Shown: positions 39,076 through 48,121 of the stretch, one piece after another
How positions within the stretch are numbered: the stretch's first letter is position 1
Layout of the letters: each line of letters starts with the position of its first letter
NCBI GenBank assembly: GCA_003170275.1
Contig: PNAM01000098.1
Coordinates: forward strand, 19,846 to 75,070
Direction: 5' to 3'
Origin: Myxococcales bacterium
Lineage (GTDB): Bacteria; Myxococcota_A; Polyangia; Palsa-1104
DNA: 55,225 nt
Translations under genes and position numbers: made by a program
Notes under the pieces: generated by a model
Told to the model about the DNA's origin: nothing
Seen by the model: only the letters and a program-made list of their open reading frames with translations
The model's database searches: none

Positions 39076-39275
39076 ACGACCTGACGACGCGACCGGTGGA
39101 CGAGGTTCCGATGGGCGAACTCAAGGCCCAGCACCGCGAGGAACACCTGTGCCTACGGTGCGCGCACCACCACGTCTGCAAGATGGCGGCGGCGCTCGAC
39201 CCGAACTTCCTCGTCACCATCTCCCGCTGTCTCGCCTTCGAGCCCGCCGAGGACGGTGGAGACGCCGATGCGTAA
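39072..39275 (+). CDS. Small Cys-rich protein (67 residues)
   Basis: HLC-LRCAHHHVC gives a short zinc-like cluster, with a further Cys in ISRCLAFEP. ATGA coupling to RuvC. Function unknown; likely a small nucleic-acid-binding factor. Confidence 0.6.
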   Translation: MNDLTTRPVDEVPMGELKAQHREEHLCLRCAHHHVCKMAAALDPNFLVTISRCLAFEPAEDGGDADA

Positions 39276-39576
39276 GGGCTGCCATGTCTGTGCGCCGGCA
39301 GGCCGGCCAAGCCCGACCGTGAAGCGCGCCCACGCCTTCCTCGCGAAGGTGGCCGCCACGCTCACCGCGAAGAACGCGCGCTACGGTGACAGTGCCGCCA
39401 ACCCGATGCGGGTGTTCTCACGTGCGGCTCCGGACGAGCAGCTCCGGGTTCGCATCGACGACAAGCTCAGCCGGCTCGCCCGCGGGAACGGCCCGGCCGA
39501 CGGGGAGGACACGCTGCTCGACCTCGTCGGCTACCTCGCGCTTCTCGCGGCAACGCGGCGTCGTAGCTCTCATTGA
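39268..39576 (+). CDS. MazG-like/DUF1599-type nucleotide pyrophosphohydrolase
   Basis: 102 residues from ATG 39268. Pattern KNARYGDSAANPMRVFSR, RIDDKLSRLARG and EDTLLDLVGYLALL resembles the small all-alpha nucleotide pyrophosphohydrolases of phages, with acidic metal-binding residues. The gene's last bases overlap the next promoter's -35. Probably helps manage the nucleotide pool. Confidence 0.7.
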   Translation: MRKGCHVCAPAGRPSPTVKRAHAFLAKVAATLTAKNARYGDSAANPMRVFSRAAPDEQLRVRIDDKLSRLARGNGPADGEDTLLDLVGYLALLAATRRRSSH

Positions 39577-39600
39577 CGTGATATGGAACTTCCATATACT
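39573..39600 (+). promoter_or_regulatory. Promoter with operator palindrome in the spacer (copy 1)
   Basis: TTGACG, 16-base spacer, TATACT. The spacer and -10 are covered by the palindrome ATATGGAA-C-TTCCATAT (39581-39597). A second copy of promoter plus palindrome lies at 52220. Predicted start of transcription is about 39607. Confidence 0.7.
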
Positions 39601-39609
39601 CTGATGTTG

Positions 39610-40224
39610 ATGGAGCCGGTGACGCCAGCGCAGCCGTCGAAGCGCCCGCGAGGTCGCCCTCGCCGCGCCGACGCGCCTGTCATCCCCTGGGACGAGGTAG
39701 ATCGCCTGCTTGTGCATGGCGAGAAGGCGAAGGACGACGCCACCGGGCACGAGACCATCCGCTTCCCGTCGCTGGATGAGCTGGGCAAGCGCTACGGCGT
39801 CTCCAAGAACCGAATCTGGCAGTACGCCTCCAAGCACAAGTGCATGGAACGTCGAAAGGAATCGGAGGTCCGCGAGCAGACCAGATACGACCGGATTGTG
39901 AACGCGCGACGTGCTGAGGCGCGCGCTCTCGGCACCGAGGACGTGGTCGAGGTTGTGGACGACTATATCCGCGGCTTCAAGGGCGCGGTGACCGACGGCA
40001 AGGTGCGCTTCGACAGCCCGGCTGACCTCGATCGGCTCGTGCGCCTGAAGGAGCTGATGCTCGGGAACGCGGACTCGCGCCAGGAGATCCAGGGCGGGCT
40101 CACGCTCGACGCCATCCAGGAGCGCCACCGGAAGCTGCGGGTCCAGGAGGACGCGCTAACGCCCGAGCTCGCGGGCACCGAGGCCAACACCGCCGAGGAG
40201 AGTAGAGACGATGGGCTTCACTGA
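39610..40224 (+). CDS. Small terminase subunit-like protein
   Basis: 204 residues from ATG 39610; ATG 39604 and ATG 39583 are also in frame. I prefer 39610 because the promoter's -10 overlaps the earlier starts, which would make the mRNA nearly leaderless. A helix-turn-helix LDELGKRYGVSKNRIWQYA lies at about 60-80 and the rest is helical. Just before the large terminase region, so a DNA-recognition terminase subunit fits. Confidence 0.7.
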   Translation: MEPVTPAQPSKRPRGRPRRADAPVIPWDEVDRLLVHGEKAKDDATGHETIRFPSLDELGKRYGVSKNRIWQYASKHKCMERRKESEVREQTRYDRIVNARRAEARALGTEDVVEVVDDYIRGFKGAVTDGKVRFDSPADLDRLVRLKELMLGNADSRQEIQGGLTLDAIQERHRKLRVQEDALTPELAGTEANTAEESRDDGLH

Positions 40225-40705
40225 GGCGGCCGGCGACTGCCGGGTTCTGATGAAAGCGGCAGTCCGGGCGGCTGCGGCGACGGAGTCTCGCGCGCTTGCG
40301 CGCTCGGATGACGCGTCTGTGGCGAACCCGGACTGCCGCTTTCCTCACCCGGACAGCGACGGCGCCGCACCACCGAGCGCGGCGAACGCCGGGGCACCGC
40401 CAGCGGCCGCGCAACCTGGGGCGCCGTGCGCGCCCACGGGCGCGATCGCTCCGCCGTCCGCCACCAGCGCCGCCACGCCCGCCCCGGGCGCCACGCCGGC
40501 CAACGTCGCGCGCCACGAGGCCAACGGCGTGGCCGAGGGGGGGCGGGTCGATCGCCCGTTTTTCACGCGCGCGGCCGGCGTTCCCACTGGCGTCTCGCAC
40601 CAGGCCAGCTCTGGCCATATGGACACGCGCGCAAGTGTCGGGAACCCCGAAGGTCAGAATTGGGAAACCACCGGCGACGGAAATGGACGACCCGAGGCGC
40701 TGTCC
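40225..40705. other. Gene-poor gap with large inverted repeat
   Basis: No supported gene, though one rightward frame is open throughout; its predicted protein is Ala/Pro-rich low-complexity. It holds the perfect 17-bp repeat listed below. Possible packaging or attachment site because it lies between the two terminase genes and next to a recombinase. Confidence 0.5.
40252..40343. repeat. Perfect 17-bp inverted repeat with inner hairpin
   Basis: GAAAGCGGCAGTCCGGG (40252-40268) and its exact complement (40327-40343), 58 bases apart, with an inner GCGCGC-TT-GCGCGC. It can fold into a long stem. Candidate pac/cos or attP structure. Confidence 0.6.
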
Positions 40706-41323
40706 TCAGCAGGGCAGGTCGCGCACCGCGCGGAGGATATCCTCGTCGCTGGGAGCAGCGTAGATGGTCGTGGTGTCGACGCTCTTGTGGCGGGCCATCC
40801 GCTGGACCAGGCGGATGTCGCGCGTGGCGCGGTAGGCGTTGGTGAGGGCGGTGTGGCGGAGCGCGTGGAAGTTGAACGCTCGGTCGAAGCCGGCGCGCCC
40901 CTGCCAGAGGCGGAAGAGGTAGCGCAGGGTCCGGGTGGCGATCCGCGTTCCTCTGCGGGAGATAAAAAGCGGGCTGTCGGCACCCAGGCCTTCGCCGCTG
41001 GTCTTCTTCCATCCGATGAACTTGGCGAGCTTGTACCAGACGGCGTCGGGCAAGAAGACCTCCTGCGTCGCGGGCTCGTTGCTCGAGCGCTTGAAGGTGC
41101 GCAGGGCGATTCGTCGGCGGATGCGGCCGTCGTCGTGAAGGACGTCGCCCACGTCGAGCGCGGTGATCTCGTGCTCGCGCAGGCCGGTGCCAAGAGCGAG
41201 GGCGAAGATGACGTGGTCGCGGAATCCCTCCCGGTGCTCCCCGGTCACCTTGAGCAACCGAGCGAGCTCGAGCTCGGTGAGGGTGCGGGGCGGGCGGGCG
41301 ATGGCAGCGGCGTAGGCGGGCAT
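40706..41323 (-). CDS. Minimal tyrosine recombinase
   Basis: 205 residues from ATG 41323, with AGGAGG before it. Catalytic set: R49 (GTGLREHE), H153-x-x-R156 (HALRHTALT), H179 (ARHKSVD), Y188 (TIYA). It lacks most of the usual N-terminal core-binding domain. It runs leftward between small and large terminase genes, and its start abuts the large terminase ATG head-to-head in CATATG. It may be a resolvase or an insert unrelated to phage integration. Confidence 0.82.
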   Translation of the reverse strand: MPAYAAAIARPPRTLTELELARLLKVTGEHREGFRDHVIFALALGTGLREHEITALDVGDVLHDDGRIRRRIALRTFKRSSNEPATQEVFLPDAVWYKLAKFIGWKKTSGEGLGADSPLFISRRGTRIATRTLRYLFRLWQGRAGFDRAFNFHALRHTALTNAYRATRDIRLVQRMARHKSVDTTTIYAAPSDEDILRAVRDLPC

Positions 41324-42817
41324 ATGGAACCTCCTGATGACACTCAGGCTCGGCCCGCCGAGGAAGGCAAGGTCAAGACGCCGCTCGTGGTGGTCAAGCG
41401 CACCGAGCAGGATCTCCTCGATTGGCTCGGCACGGAGCTCGGGTTCCTCACCGGCATCGGCCACTACAACGAGGAGCCGATTGTCTTCGAGCCCTACCAG
41501 GTCGCGTTCCTCCGCTCGACGCGGAAGTACCGCTGGATCGAGAAGGGGCGCCAGGTGGGCTTCTCGTTCTTGTTCGCGTGCGAGGCGATCGCGCGCTGCC
41601 ACCTGCGCGAGGCGCACACCTCGGTCATGGTCAGCTACAACCTCGAGGACGCGAAGGAGAAGGTGAACTACGCGCGGCAGATCGCCGAGGAGCTGCCGCT
41701 CGCCTTCCGCAAGAAGCTCGTCACCGACTCGAAGACCGAGCTCAGCTTCCTGTCGAACGGCGCCTCGAAGCGCGTCTCGCGCATCATCTCGAATCCGTCG
41801 AAGGCACCGCGCGGCAAGAAGGGCGACCTCTATCTCGACGAGCTGGCGCACTACGCGAACGACCGCGAGGTCTACAAAGGGTCGACGGCGCTCATCCTGC
41901 GCTCGCGCGGGCAGCTCACCGGCTGCTCGTCGCCGCTCGGCAGGCGCGGCGTGTTCTGGGAGATCGCCCGGCAGGAGCTGCGACGGTACGGCACCTATTG
42001 GCGGCAGCAGGTGCCTTGGTGGCTGTGCCGCTTCTTCTCCACCGACGTGGCGCGAGCCTCGAAGGAGGCGCCGCTCATGACCACCGAGCAGCGTGTTCGG
42101 ACGTTCGGCACGAAGGACATCCAGGATCAGCTCGACTCGCTGCTCCTCGAGGACTTCCAGCAGGAGTTCGAGCTCGCCTACTGCGACGAGAGCTACTCGT
42201 TCTTCCCGTACGAGCTCATCCTGCCCAGCACGAGCGACGACCTCGTCCTCGCGGACGACTTCCCCGGCCTGGCCGAGCTCGAGGGTCGGCTGGTCGCGGG
42301 CTTCGACGTCGGCCGCAAGCGGGACCTCTCCGAGCTGGCCATCTTCGAGCAGGTGGGCGGCAAGCAGGAGTGTCGCCTCCTTCGCAGCTACGACCGCGTC
42401 CCCTTCGCCGAGCAGGAGGCGGACCTCCGGCGCATGCTCTCCATCCTCCCCATCGCGCGGCTGTCCATCGACCAGAACGGCCTCGGCATGCACCTCGCCG
42501 AGAACCTGCGCCGCGACTTCGCCCAGGTCGTGCCCGAGACGTTCACCAACGAGTCGAAGGAAGTCTGGGTGAACGACTTCAAGATTCTCCTCCAGCGCAA
42601 GGACGTGGTGCTGCCCAAGGAGCGCGAGCTCGTGGCGCAGATCCACAGCGTCAAGAAGCGCCTCACCCCGAGTGGGAAGCCCTCGTTCGAGGTGGAGCGC
42701 GACGAGGTGGGGCGCGGGCACGCCGACCGCTTCTGGGCGGTCGCGCTCGCTTGCCGGAAAGAACGCGGACCCATGCCGGGCGCGATGCCGGAGATCAACG
42801 TGAGGGTGATCGGATGA
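41324..42817 (+). CDS. Large terminase subunit
   Basis: 497 residues from ATG 41324. ATPase: KGRQVGFSFLFACEA (Walker A-like, deviating at GKS), DLYLDELAHYAND (Walker B). Nuclease: AGFDVGRKRDLSELA, LSIDQNGLGMHLAE, GHADRFWAVALA, in RNase H-like order. The open frame extends far upstream over the recombinase on the other strand, which is likely chance; the start could be further in. No good ribosome site precedes 41324. Confidence 0.85.
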   Translation: MEPPDDTQARPAEEGKVKTPLVVVKRTEQDLLDWLGTELGFLTGIGHYNEEPIVFEPYQVAFLRSTRKYRWIEKGRQVGFSFLFACEAIARCHLREAHTSVMVSYNLEDAKEKVNYARQIAEELPLAFRKKLVTDSKTELSFLSNGASKRVSRIISNPSKAPRGKKGDLYLDELAHYANDREVYKGSTALILRSRGQLTGCSSPLGRRGVFWEIARQELRRYGTYWRQQVPWWLCRFFSTDVARASKEAPLMTTEQRVRTFGTKDIQDQLDSLLLEDFQQEFELAYCDESYSFFPYELILPSTSDDLVLADDFPGLAELEGRLVAGFDVGRKRDLSELAIFEQVGGKQECRLLRSYDRVPFAEQEADLRRMLSILPIARLSIDQNGLGMHLAENLRRDFAQVVPETFTNESKEVWVNDFKILLQRKDVVLPKERELVAQIHSVKKRLTPSGKPSFEVERDEVGRGHADRFWAVALACRKERGPMPGAMPEINVRVIG

Positions 42818-42987
42818 ACGTGTCGAAGTTGAGAGACGACGAGGTGCGGAGCCCCATCGAGCGGCTGCTTCGGTTCCTGGAGAAGTGTGCGAGCGGCGGC
42901 TTCTTCGGCAAGGTGGTGGTGAGCTTTCAGAACGGGCGGGTGTGCGACGTGAAGATCGAACAGACGAAGAAGCTCGACGAGCTGTAG
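42814..42987 (+). CDS. Small DUF2292-like protein
   Basis: 57 residues, coupled to the terminase by ATGA. KVVVSFQNGRVCDVKIEQTKK resembles the small beta protein DUF2292 found in phages and elsewhere. Function unknown. Confidence 0.6.
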   Translation: MNVSKLRDDEVRSPIERLLRFLEKCASGGFFGKVVVSFQNGRVCDVKIEQTKKLDEL

Positions 42988-43028
42988 GGCAGAGAGAACA
43001 GGTCGAAGAAGGGGTCGTCGAAGAACTC

Positions 43029-43080
43029 GAGCCCCGGTGGTGGAGGCCCAACGCCTCGCCGCCGGGGCTCTTTGCCTTTT
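43029..43080 (+). terminator. Intrinsic terminator with conserved leader, copy 1
   Basis: GAGCCCCGG (43029-43037) pairs with CCGGGGCTC (43062-43070), then a T-rich tail. The 18 bases before the stem (GGGGTCGT, then GAAGAACTC) are repeated at 52278 before a second terminator. Confidence 0.7.
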
Positions 43081-43089
43081 GGAGAACGG

Positions 43090-43350
43090 ATGAACCACCA
43101 GGTGCAGGTCTTCGAAATCGCGCGCGACGCCAAGCCCGACGAGCGGCCTCGCGCGGTGGATCGCTTCGCGGTCAGCGGCGAGACGAACGAGGACGCGCGG
43201 CGGGCCGTGGTCGCGCGCCTCGCCACCGACGGGCGAACTGTTCGCTCCATCTCGTTCCTCGCAGATGGAGGGCTGGTGGTGGTGGTGATGCCGCCGGCGC
43301 CGGCGCCCGCTGCGGCGCCCAACCCCCGGCGCGCCGGAGGAGGTCGCTGA
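43090..43350 (+). CDS. Small hypothetical protein (86 residues)
   Basis: ATG 43090 with GGAG in front. Compact front (QVQVFEIARDAKPDERP, then ARRAVVARLATDG) and a Pro/Ala tail. It begins just after the terminator, and its TGA overlaps the next ATG. Family unknown. Confidence 0.6.
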   Translation: MNHQVQVFEIARDAKPDERPRAVDRFAVSGETNEDARRAVVARLATDGRTVRSISFLADGGLVVVVMPPAPAPAAAPNPRRAGGGR

Positions 43351-43646
43351 TGGCCCGCCCCGAGAAAATCCCCCTCGACGTCCCCACCGCCACCGGGGTC
43401 GGTCAGGCATCGAACGTCTTTCGCTTCCGCGACAAGACCGTCCAGGTGGCGGGGCCGTTCGTGGGCTCGCTCCAGCTCGAAGGGAGCATTGACGGCAGCG
43501 ACTACGAGCCCATCGGTGCGCCCGTGACGGCGCCGGGGTTCATCCCGGTGCCCGTCACCGTGGAGTTCCTGCGCGTGCGCGTCACCGCGCTCACCTCCGG
43601 CACGCCCAAAGCGGTGGCTGCCGGCTTCGACTTCCGAGCGGAGTAG
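43350..43646 (+). CDS. Small beta-rich phage protein (98 residues)
   Basis: Beta-strand pattern without a signal (VQVAGPFVGSLQLEGSIDG, then VEFLRVRVTALTSGTPK), of the kind seen in small head-decoration or tail proteins. Function cannot be named. Confidence 0.65.
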   Translation: MARPEKIPLDVPTATGVGQASNVFRFRDKTVQVAGPFVGSLQLEGSIDGSDYEPIGAPVTAPGFIPVPVTVEFLRVRVTALTSGTPKAVAAGFDFRAE

Positions 43647-43648
43647 CG

Positions 43649-45628
43649 ATGGACGAGAAGACCGACAGCGTCGAGCCGAGTGTCGACATCGCGGGCGCCG
43701 TGCGTGAGCTCACCGACCGGGTCGCGCTCGTCAAGGCTCACGTCGTCGGGCGCGACCGCGTCGCTGACTCGAACGCGATGCCTTGGACCGACGTCGACCA
43801 GCGCGAGCAGGTCTTCGCCGGCATGGGCGCGGTCACGCCGCCCTACGACCCGGAGACCCTGGCGCTCCTCTTCGAGAACTCGAGCTCGCTCCGCCAGAAC
43901 GTCGACTCCTACGTCACCAACATCGACGCCTTCGGCCACCGCTTCGAGCCCGTCATCGACCTCGACGCCAGCGACGCCGACCAGCGCATCGCCAACGCCC
44001 TCTACGTCGAGCGCGTCCGGATGCAGGAGGACCCGCGCTATCGAGACGATCCGAAGGTCCGCGCCCTGGCGCTGGTGCCAACGCCGGAGGAGGTCGCCGC
44101 AAAGAAGAAGGAAGTGACCGAGCACATGCGCATCGAGCGCTCGCGGCTCGAGACCTTCTTCGACTTCTCCTGCGTGGACCTCTCGTTCGTGACGCTCCGG
44201 CGCCGCACGCGCCAGGACATCGAGGTGATAGGCAACGGATACTGGGAGGTCCTCCGCAACGGCGCGGACGAGATCGTCCAACTCGTCTACATCCCGGGCT
44301 TCACGATGCGGCTCCTGCCACTCGACCCGGAGCTCGTCGAGGTGGACACGAAGGTCAAAGTCTCCGAGCTGTCGTTCGACGTGATGAAGGTCCGTCGGCG
44401 CTTCCGGCGCTACGTCCAGGTCTTCGAGAACCAGATCGTCTTCTTCAAAGAGTTCGGCGATTCGCGGGTGCTCTCCCGCAAGCACGGCGCCTTCTATCCG
44501 TCGGTCGAGGAGCTGCTCGCGAAGGACGCGGGAGACGGTCCCGCGACCGAAATCCTCCACTTCAAGCTCCACAACCCGCGTTCGGCCTACGGGACGCCGC
44601 GGTGGATCGGAAACCTCCTCTCGGTGCTCGGCTCGCGCCAGGCCGAGGAGGTGAACTTTCTCTACTTCGAGAACAAGAGCGTGCCGCCGCTGGCGCTGCT
44701 CGTCTCCGGCGGACGCCTCTCAGCCCAATCCATCCCGCGCATCGAGAGCTTCATCGAGACCCACATTCGCGGGAAGCGGAACTTCCACAAGATCCTCATC
44801 CTCGAAGCGGAGCCGGCCGGCTCCGGCGCCGGGCTCGAGCACACCGGGCGGATGAAGATCGAGCTCAAGCCGCTCACCAACGCCCAGCAGTCGGACGCGC
44901 TCTTTCAGAACTACGACGAGCGCAACATGGACAAGGTCGGGCAGTCGTTCCGGCTGCCGCGGCTCCTGCGCGGGGACATCCGCGACTTCAACCGCTCGAC
45001 CGGCGACTCGGCGCTGATGTTCGCCGAGATGCAGGTGTTCCAGCCCGAGCGCGAGGAGTTCGACTTCATCGTCAACCGGAAGCTGCTCGCGGACATGGGC
45101 ATCCGGTTCTGGCGGTTCCGCTCGAACTCGCCGGTGACGCGCGACCCGGCGGCCATGGCGGAGATCGTCCGCGGCCTGGTCAACGCGAACATCCTCACGC
45201 CCGAGGAGGGGCGCCAGCTCGCGAGCGACGTCTTCAACCGCGACTTCAAGAAGATCTCCGCGGCCTGGGTGAAGCAGCCCGTCGCGCTGACGCTCGCCGG
45301 CATCCCGGCGACGCCGGAGCCGGAGAGCGCGCTCGCCGGGCCCGAGCTTCAGAAGGACGACCTCGCCACCGGTGACCTCGCGGCGTCGGGGGGGATGCTC
45401 GCTCCGGCCCAGGGGCTCCCCACCGGGCGCCGACGTCGTGGGCAGCCCTTCGACCTCGCGAAGGAGGCCGCCCGGCTCATCGCGCTGCGCGACGCTCTCC
45501 GCGAGGCCGAGGCCCGCGGGGCCAAGCGCGACTTCGACGGCGGCAAGCGAGCGGACCTCGAACGCGAGGTGGTGAAGGTGCCGGCGGCGGAGCTGGCGAG
45601 CTGGTTCGAGCCGGAGGTTGCGCCATGA
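43649..45628 (+). CDS. Phage portal protein
   Basis: 659 residues. DPETLALLFENSSSLRQNVD and YVTNIDAFGHRFEP at the front are typical of PBSX-type portals. The long C-terminal part ends with LATGDLAASGGMLAPAQ, a stretch echoed in the capsid gene. Portals form the DNA entry ring. It is located after the terminase and coupled to the glycosyltransferase gene. Confidence 0.87.
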   Translation: MDEKTDSVEPSVDIAGAVRELTDRVALVKAHVVGRDRVADSNAMPWTDVDQREQVFAGMGAVTPPYDPETLALLFENSSSLRQNVDSYVTNIDAFGHRFEPVIDLDASDADQRIANALYVERVRMQEDPRYRDDPKVRALALVPTPEEVAAKKKEVTEHMRIERSRLETFFDFSCVDLSFVTLRRRTRQDIEVIGNGYWEVLRNGADEIVQLVYIPGFTMRLLPLDPELVEVDTKVKVSELSFDVMKVRRRFRRYVQVFENQIVFFKEFGDSRVLSRKHGAFYPSVEELLAKDAGDGPATEILHFKLHNPRSAYGTPRWIGNLLSVLGSRQAEEVNFLYFENKSVPPLALLVSGGRLSAQSIPRIESFIETHIRGKRNFHKILILEAEPAGSGAGLEHTGRMKIELKPLTNAQQSDALFQNYDERNMDKVGQSFRLPRLLRGDIRDFNRSTGDSALMFAEMQVFQPEREEFDFIVNRKLLADMGIRFWRFRSNSPVTRDPAAMAEIVRGLVNANILTPEEGRQLASDVFNRDFKKISAAWVKQPVALTLAGIPATPEPESALAGPELQKDDLATGDLAASGGMLAPAQGLPTGRRRRGQPFDLAKEAARLIALRDALREAEARGAKRDFDGGKRADLEREVVKVPAAELASWFEPEVAP

Positions 45629-46749
45629 GACATCGTCCCCATCACCTGCAACCGTGCATCGCCACGGCCCGGGTTGCGCTCGTCTATCGCGACTGCTCCG
45701 GCGTCGGGGTGTCCCACGTCGGGCTCGGCATCAGCGCGGCGTACACGGCAAAGACGCTCCGCCGGCATGGCATCTGGGCCGAAGTGTGGCCCACGCAGAG
45801 CGCGAAGAAGCTGGTCGCGCGGCTGCGCGACACGCACGCGCGCGCCGACGAGCACGGCGAGGCGCGCCCGACGCACGTCGTCCTTGCAGCGCCGTGGATC
45901 GCGACCAACGAGCTGGCGGCCATGGCCGCCGAGTTCGCCGAGGTGGTCTTCGTGGTGGTGAGCCACTCGAACGTGGGCTTTCTCGCTGCTGATCCGCACG
46001 CCATTCGGCTCCTCCGGGAAACCGTCGACCTGCAGCTCGCAACGCACAACGTGCTCGTCGGCGGCAACTCGAAAAAGTTTACCGACTGGGCGACCGAGGC
46101 ATGGGGCGTCAACGCCGTCTGGCTCCCGAACCTGTATTGCACCGCCGAGACGTTCCCGCACCACGAGCGACGGTGGCAGGGCGGCGCGCTGCGCCTCGGG
46201 CTCTTCGGCGCCAACCGACCCCTGAAGAACTTCCTCAGCGGAGCGGCTGCCGCGGTCGAGCTGGCCGCCCGGCTCCGCGTCCCGATCGAGCTTCACCTGT
46301 CGACCGGGCGAAACGAGGGCGGCAACGTCCGGGCGCTCGACGAGATGACCGAGGACATCCCGAATCTTCGCGTCGTCCACACCGGGTGGCTCTCGTGGCC
46401 GGCGTTCCGCCGCCTGCTCCGCACCATCGATCTCGTCTTCCAGGTGAGCTACACGGAGACGTTCAACGTCGTCACCGCGGATGCCATCGCGGAGGGCGTT
46501 CCTGTGGTGGCGAGCGATGCCATCGACTGGGTGCCAAGGTGGTGGCAGGCGCGCGCGGACGAGCCGCGCGACGTCGCGCGGGTCGCCGAGCGGCTCCTCC
46601 GAGATCCGAACGCCGCCCATCACGGGCGCGAGGCGCTCGAAGCCTACGTCGAGCGCGGCGTCGTCGCCTGGCGGCGGTTCCTCTGTCCCCCGATCTCGAC
46701 GCTGCCCCACCTCGATGGGCTCCCGAGAGCCGCGACGGAGGACACATGA
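45625..46749 (+). CDS. Glycosyltransferase (GT4-like) inside the head module
   Basis: 374 residues. A GT-B layout: LRLGLFGANRPLKNFLSG, RVVHTGWLSWPAFRRLL, and a donor-site-like ETFNVVTADAIAEGVPVVASDAI. No signal peptide or membrane segment. Placed and translation-coupled between portal and MuF-like head genes, so it may glycosylate virion protein or phage-related host targets. It is also a possible exapted host gene. Confidence 0.85.
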   Translation: MRHRPHHLQPCIATARVALVYRDCSGVGVSHVGLGISAAYTAKTLRRHGIWAEVWPTQSAKKLVARLRDTHARADEHGEARPTHVVLAAPWIATNELAAMAAEFAEVVFVVVSHSNVGFLAADPHAIRLLRETVDLQLATHNVLVGGNSKKFTDWATEAWGVNAVWLPNLYCTAETFPHHERRWQGGALRLGLFGANRPLKNFLSGAAAAVELAARLRVPIELHLSTGRNEGGNVRALDEMTEDIPNLRVVHTGWLSWPAFRRLLRTIDLVFQVSYTETFNVVTADAIAEGVPVVASDAIDWVPRWWQARADEPRDVARVAERLLRDPNAAHHGREALEAYVERGVVAWRRFLCPPISTLPHLDGLPRAATEDT

Positions 46750-47807
46750 TCGCGGAGAGCCTCTATGGCGCGGGCGCCGAAGCAGCCGACGACCTCCTCC
46801 GTGAGGTCTACCGGCAGGACGTCGCCAAGGTGCTCGACCCGCTCGACAAGCGGGACTTCCTCGTCATCGTGCAGCGCATCGGCCGCGCGCTGCGCGGAGT
46901 CTCGCGCGACGCCGAGGCGGACGCCCTCCGGCGTGCGCTCGAGCGGCTCGACGTCGACTGGCAGAACCTCGCGCCCTCGGCTCGCACGCAGGTCATCCGC
47001 GCCGCGCGACAGGCCCTGAAAGGCGTCGAGGCCCAGGTGCTTCCGCGCGTCGACCAAGTCTTCGAGGTCGAGGTGAAGAACGTCGTTGAACGTTCCCGCC
47101 GCTCGGCTGTGCGCCAGTTCGGCCTACACATCGGTGCCGACACCACGCGAACAGACGACCGGATCGCGACCTTCGTGCGCGAGAGCCAGGGCAACTTCAT
47201 CCGGGACGAGTACGGGCGCCGCCGCGAGGACTTCAGCCAGCGCGCCCGCGACATCGTCGCCTCGGGCCTCGAGCGCGGGCTCGGGCGCGATGACCTCGTG
47301 GAGGAGCTGTCCTCGGACCTGACCACCGCGGCGGCGAGCCGGGACCAGGCCTACTGGGAGACGGTCGCGATGAGCTTCGCCAACCGGGGGCGCACGTACA
47401 CGCAGCTCGCGGCGTTCGACGAAGCAGACATCCAGCGCTTCCGGTTCGAGGCGGTCCTCGACCAGGTGACGAGCGAGGTCTGCCGGTTCATGCACGGCAG
47501 GGTCTTTAGCGTCGAACGCGCTGTGAAGCGTTTTCACGAGGTCGAGCGGGTGCGGGACCCCGAGGCGATCCAAGACCTGCAGCCCTGGATGCAGGTCGGC
47601 GCCGACGACGCGGGCAACCAGGTCCTCTTCTACGAGCGCGGCGGACGCCGGCGGACGGTGGCCCAGGTCGATGAGTCCGCGGTGGGTGAGTCCGACGAAG
47701 TGGGCAGCTACTCGCGTGAGCTCACCCCCGACCAGCTCGAGGCGGCGGGCGTGACCGTGCCGCCGCTTCACGGTCGCTGCCGCTCGACCATCGTGGTGGA
47801 GGAGTAG
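46746..47807 (+). CDS. MuF/SPP1-gp7-like minor head protein
   Basis: 353 residues from ATG 46746. C-terminal PPLHGRCRSTIV and the CRFMHGRVF segment are the marks of the Mu protein F/SPP1 gp7 family. The front is helical. Ends four bases before the next gene. A structural protein bound to the portal. Confidence 0.85.
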   Translation: MIAESLYGAGAEAADDLLREVYRQDVAKVLDPLDKRDFLVIVQRIGRALRGVSRDAEADALRRALERLDVDWQNLAPSARTQVIRAARQALKGVEAQVLPRVDQVFEVEVKNVVERSRRSAVRQFGLHIGADTTRTDDRIATFVRESQGNFIRDEYGRRREDFSQRARDIVASGLERGLGRDDLVEELSSDLTTAAASRDQAYWETVAMSFANRGRTYTQLAAFDEADIQRFRFEAVLDQVTSEVCRFMHGRVFSVERAVKRFHEVERVRDPEAIQDLQPWMQVGADDAGNQVLFYERGGRRRTVAQVDESAVGESDEVGSYSRELTPDQLEAAGVTVPPLHGRCRSTIVVEE

Positions 47808-47810
47808 CCC

Positions 47811-48104
47811 ATGGCCCGAACGTTCATGGAGCTGGTCGAGAAGGACCACGTCGCACGCGTGATGCTCGCCATCGAGAGCGCCGTGTCGCGGAGCTTCGAG
47901 GCCGACGGCGCTCGCATGACGGGCGATGAGATCCGGCGACGGTTCGGAATCTGCGAGCGCCTCGTCCGCCAGCTTCGCGGTGATCTCGGCTGGGGCCTGC
48001 ACCGCGTGCTCGACCGCTTGCCGCACTACCTCCGCTGCGACCTCGACGGGCACCCCTGGGAGCCTGACAAGCGGACCATCTGGATGCCGGAGGACGGAAG
48101 TTAA
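47811..48104 (+). CDS. Small hypothetical head-module protein (97 residues)
   Basis: Has a helix-turn-helix-like segment (DEIRRRFGICERLVRQLRGD). Might bind DNA or be structural. Unknown. Confidence 0.62.
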   Translation: MARTFMELVEKDHVARVMLAIESAVSRSFEADGARMTGDEIRRRFGICERLVRQLRGDLGWGLHRVLDRLPHYLRCDLDGHPWEPDKRTIWMPEDGS

Positions 48105-48121
48105 CCAACAAGGAGAAGACC

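Noticed and set aside
40211..41323. Rightward extension of the large terminase to 868 residues
   Set aside because: The upstream part is antisense to the tyrosine recombinase, whose catalytic residues and ribosome site are clear, and has no domain.
41422..42813. Second rightward frame inside the large terminase
   Set aside because: Arg/Ala/Pro-rich shadow frame without motifs; only its last part (42814-42987) is a real small gene.
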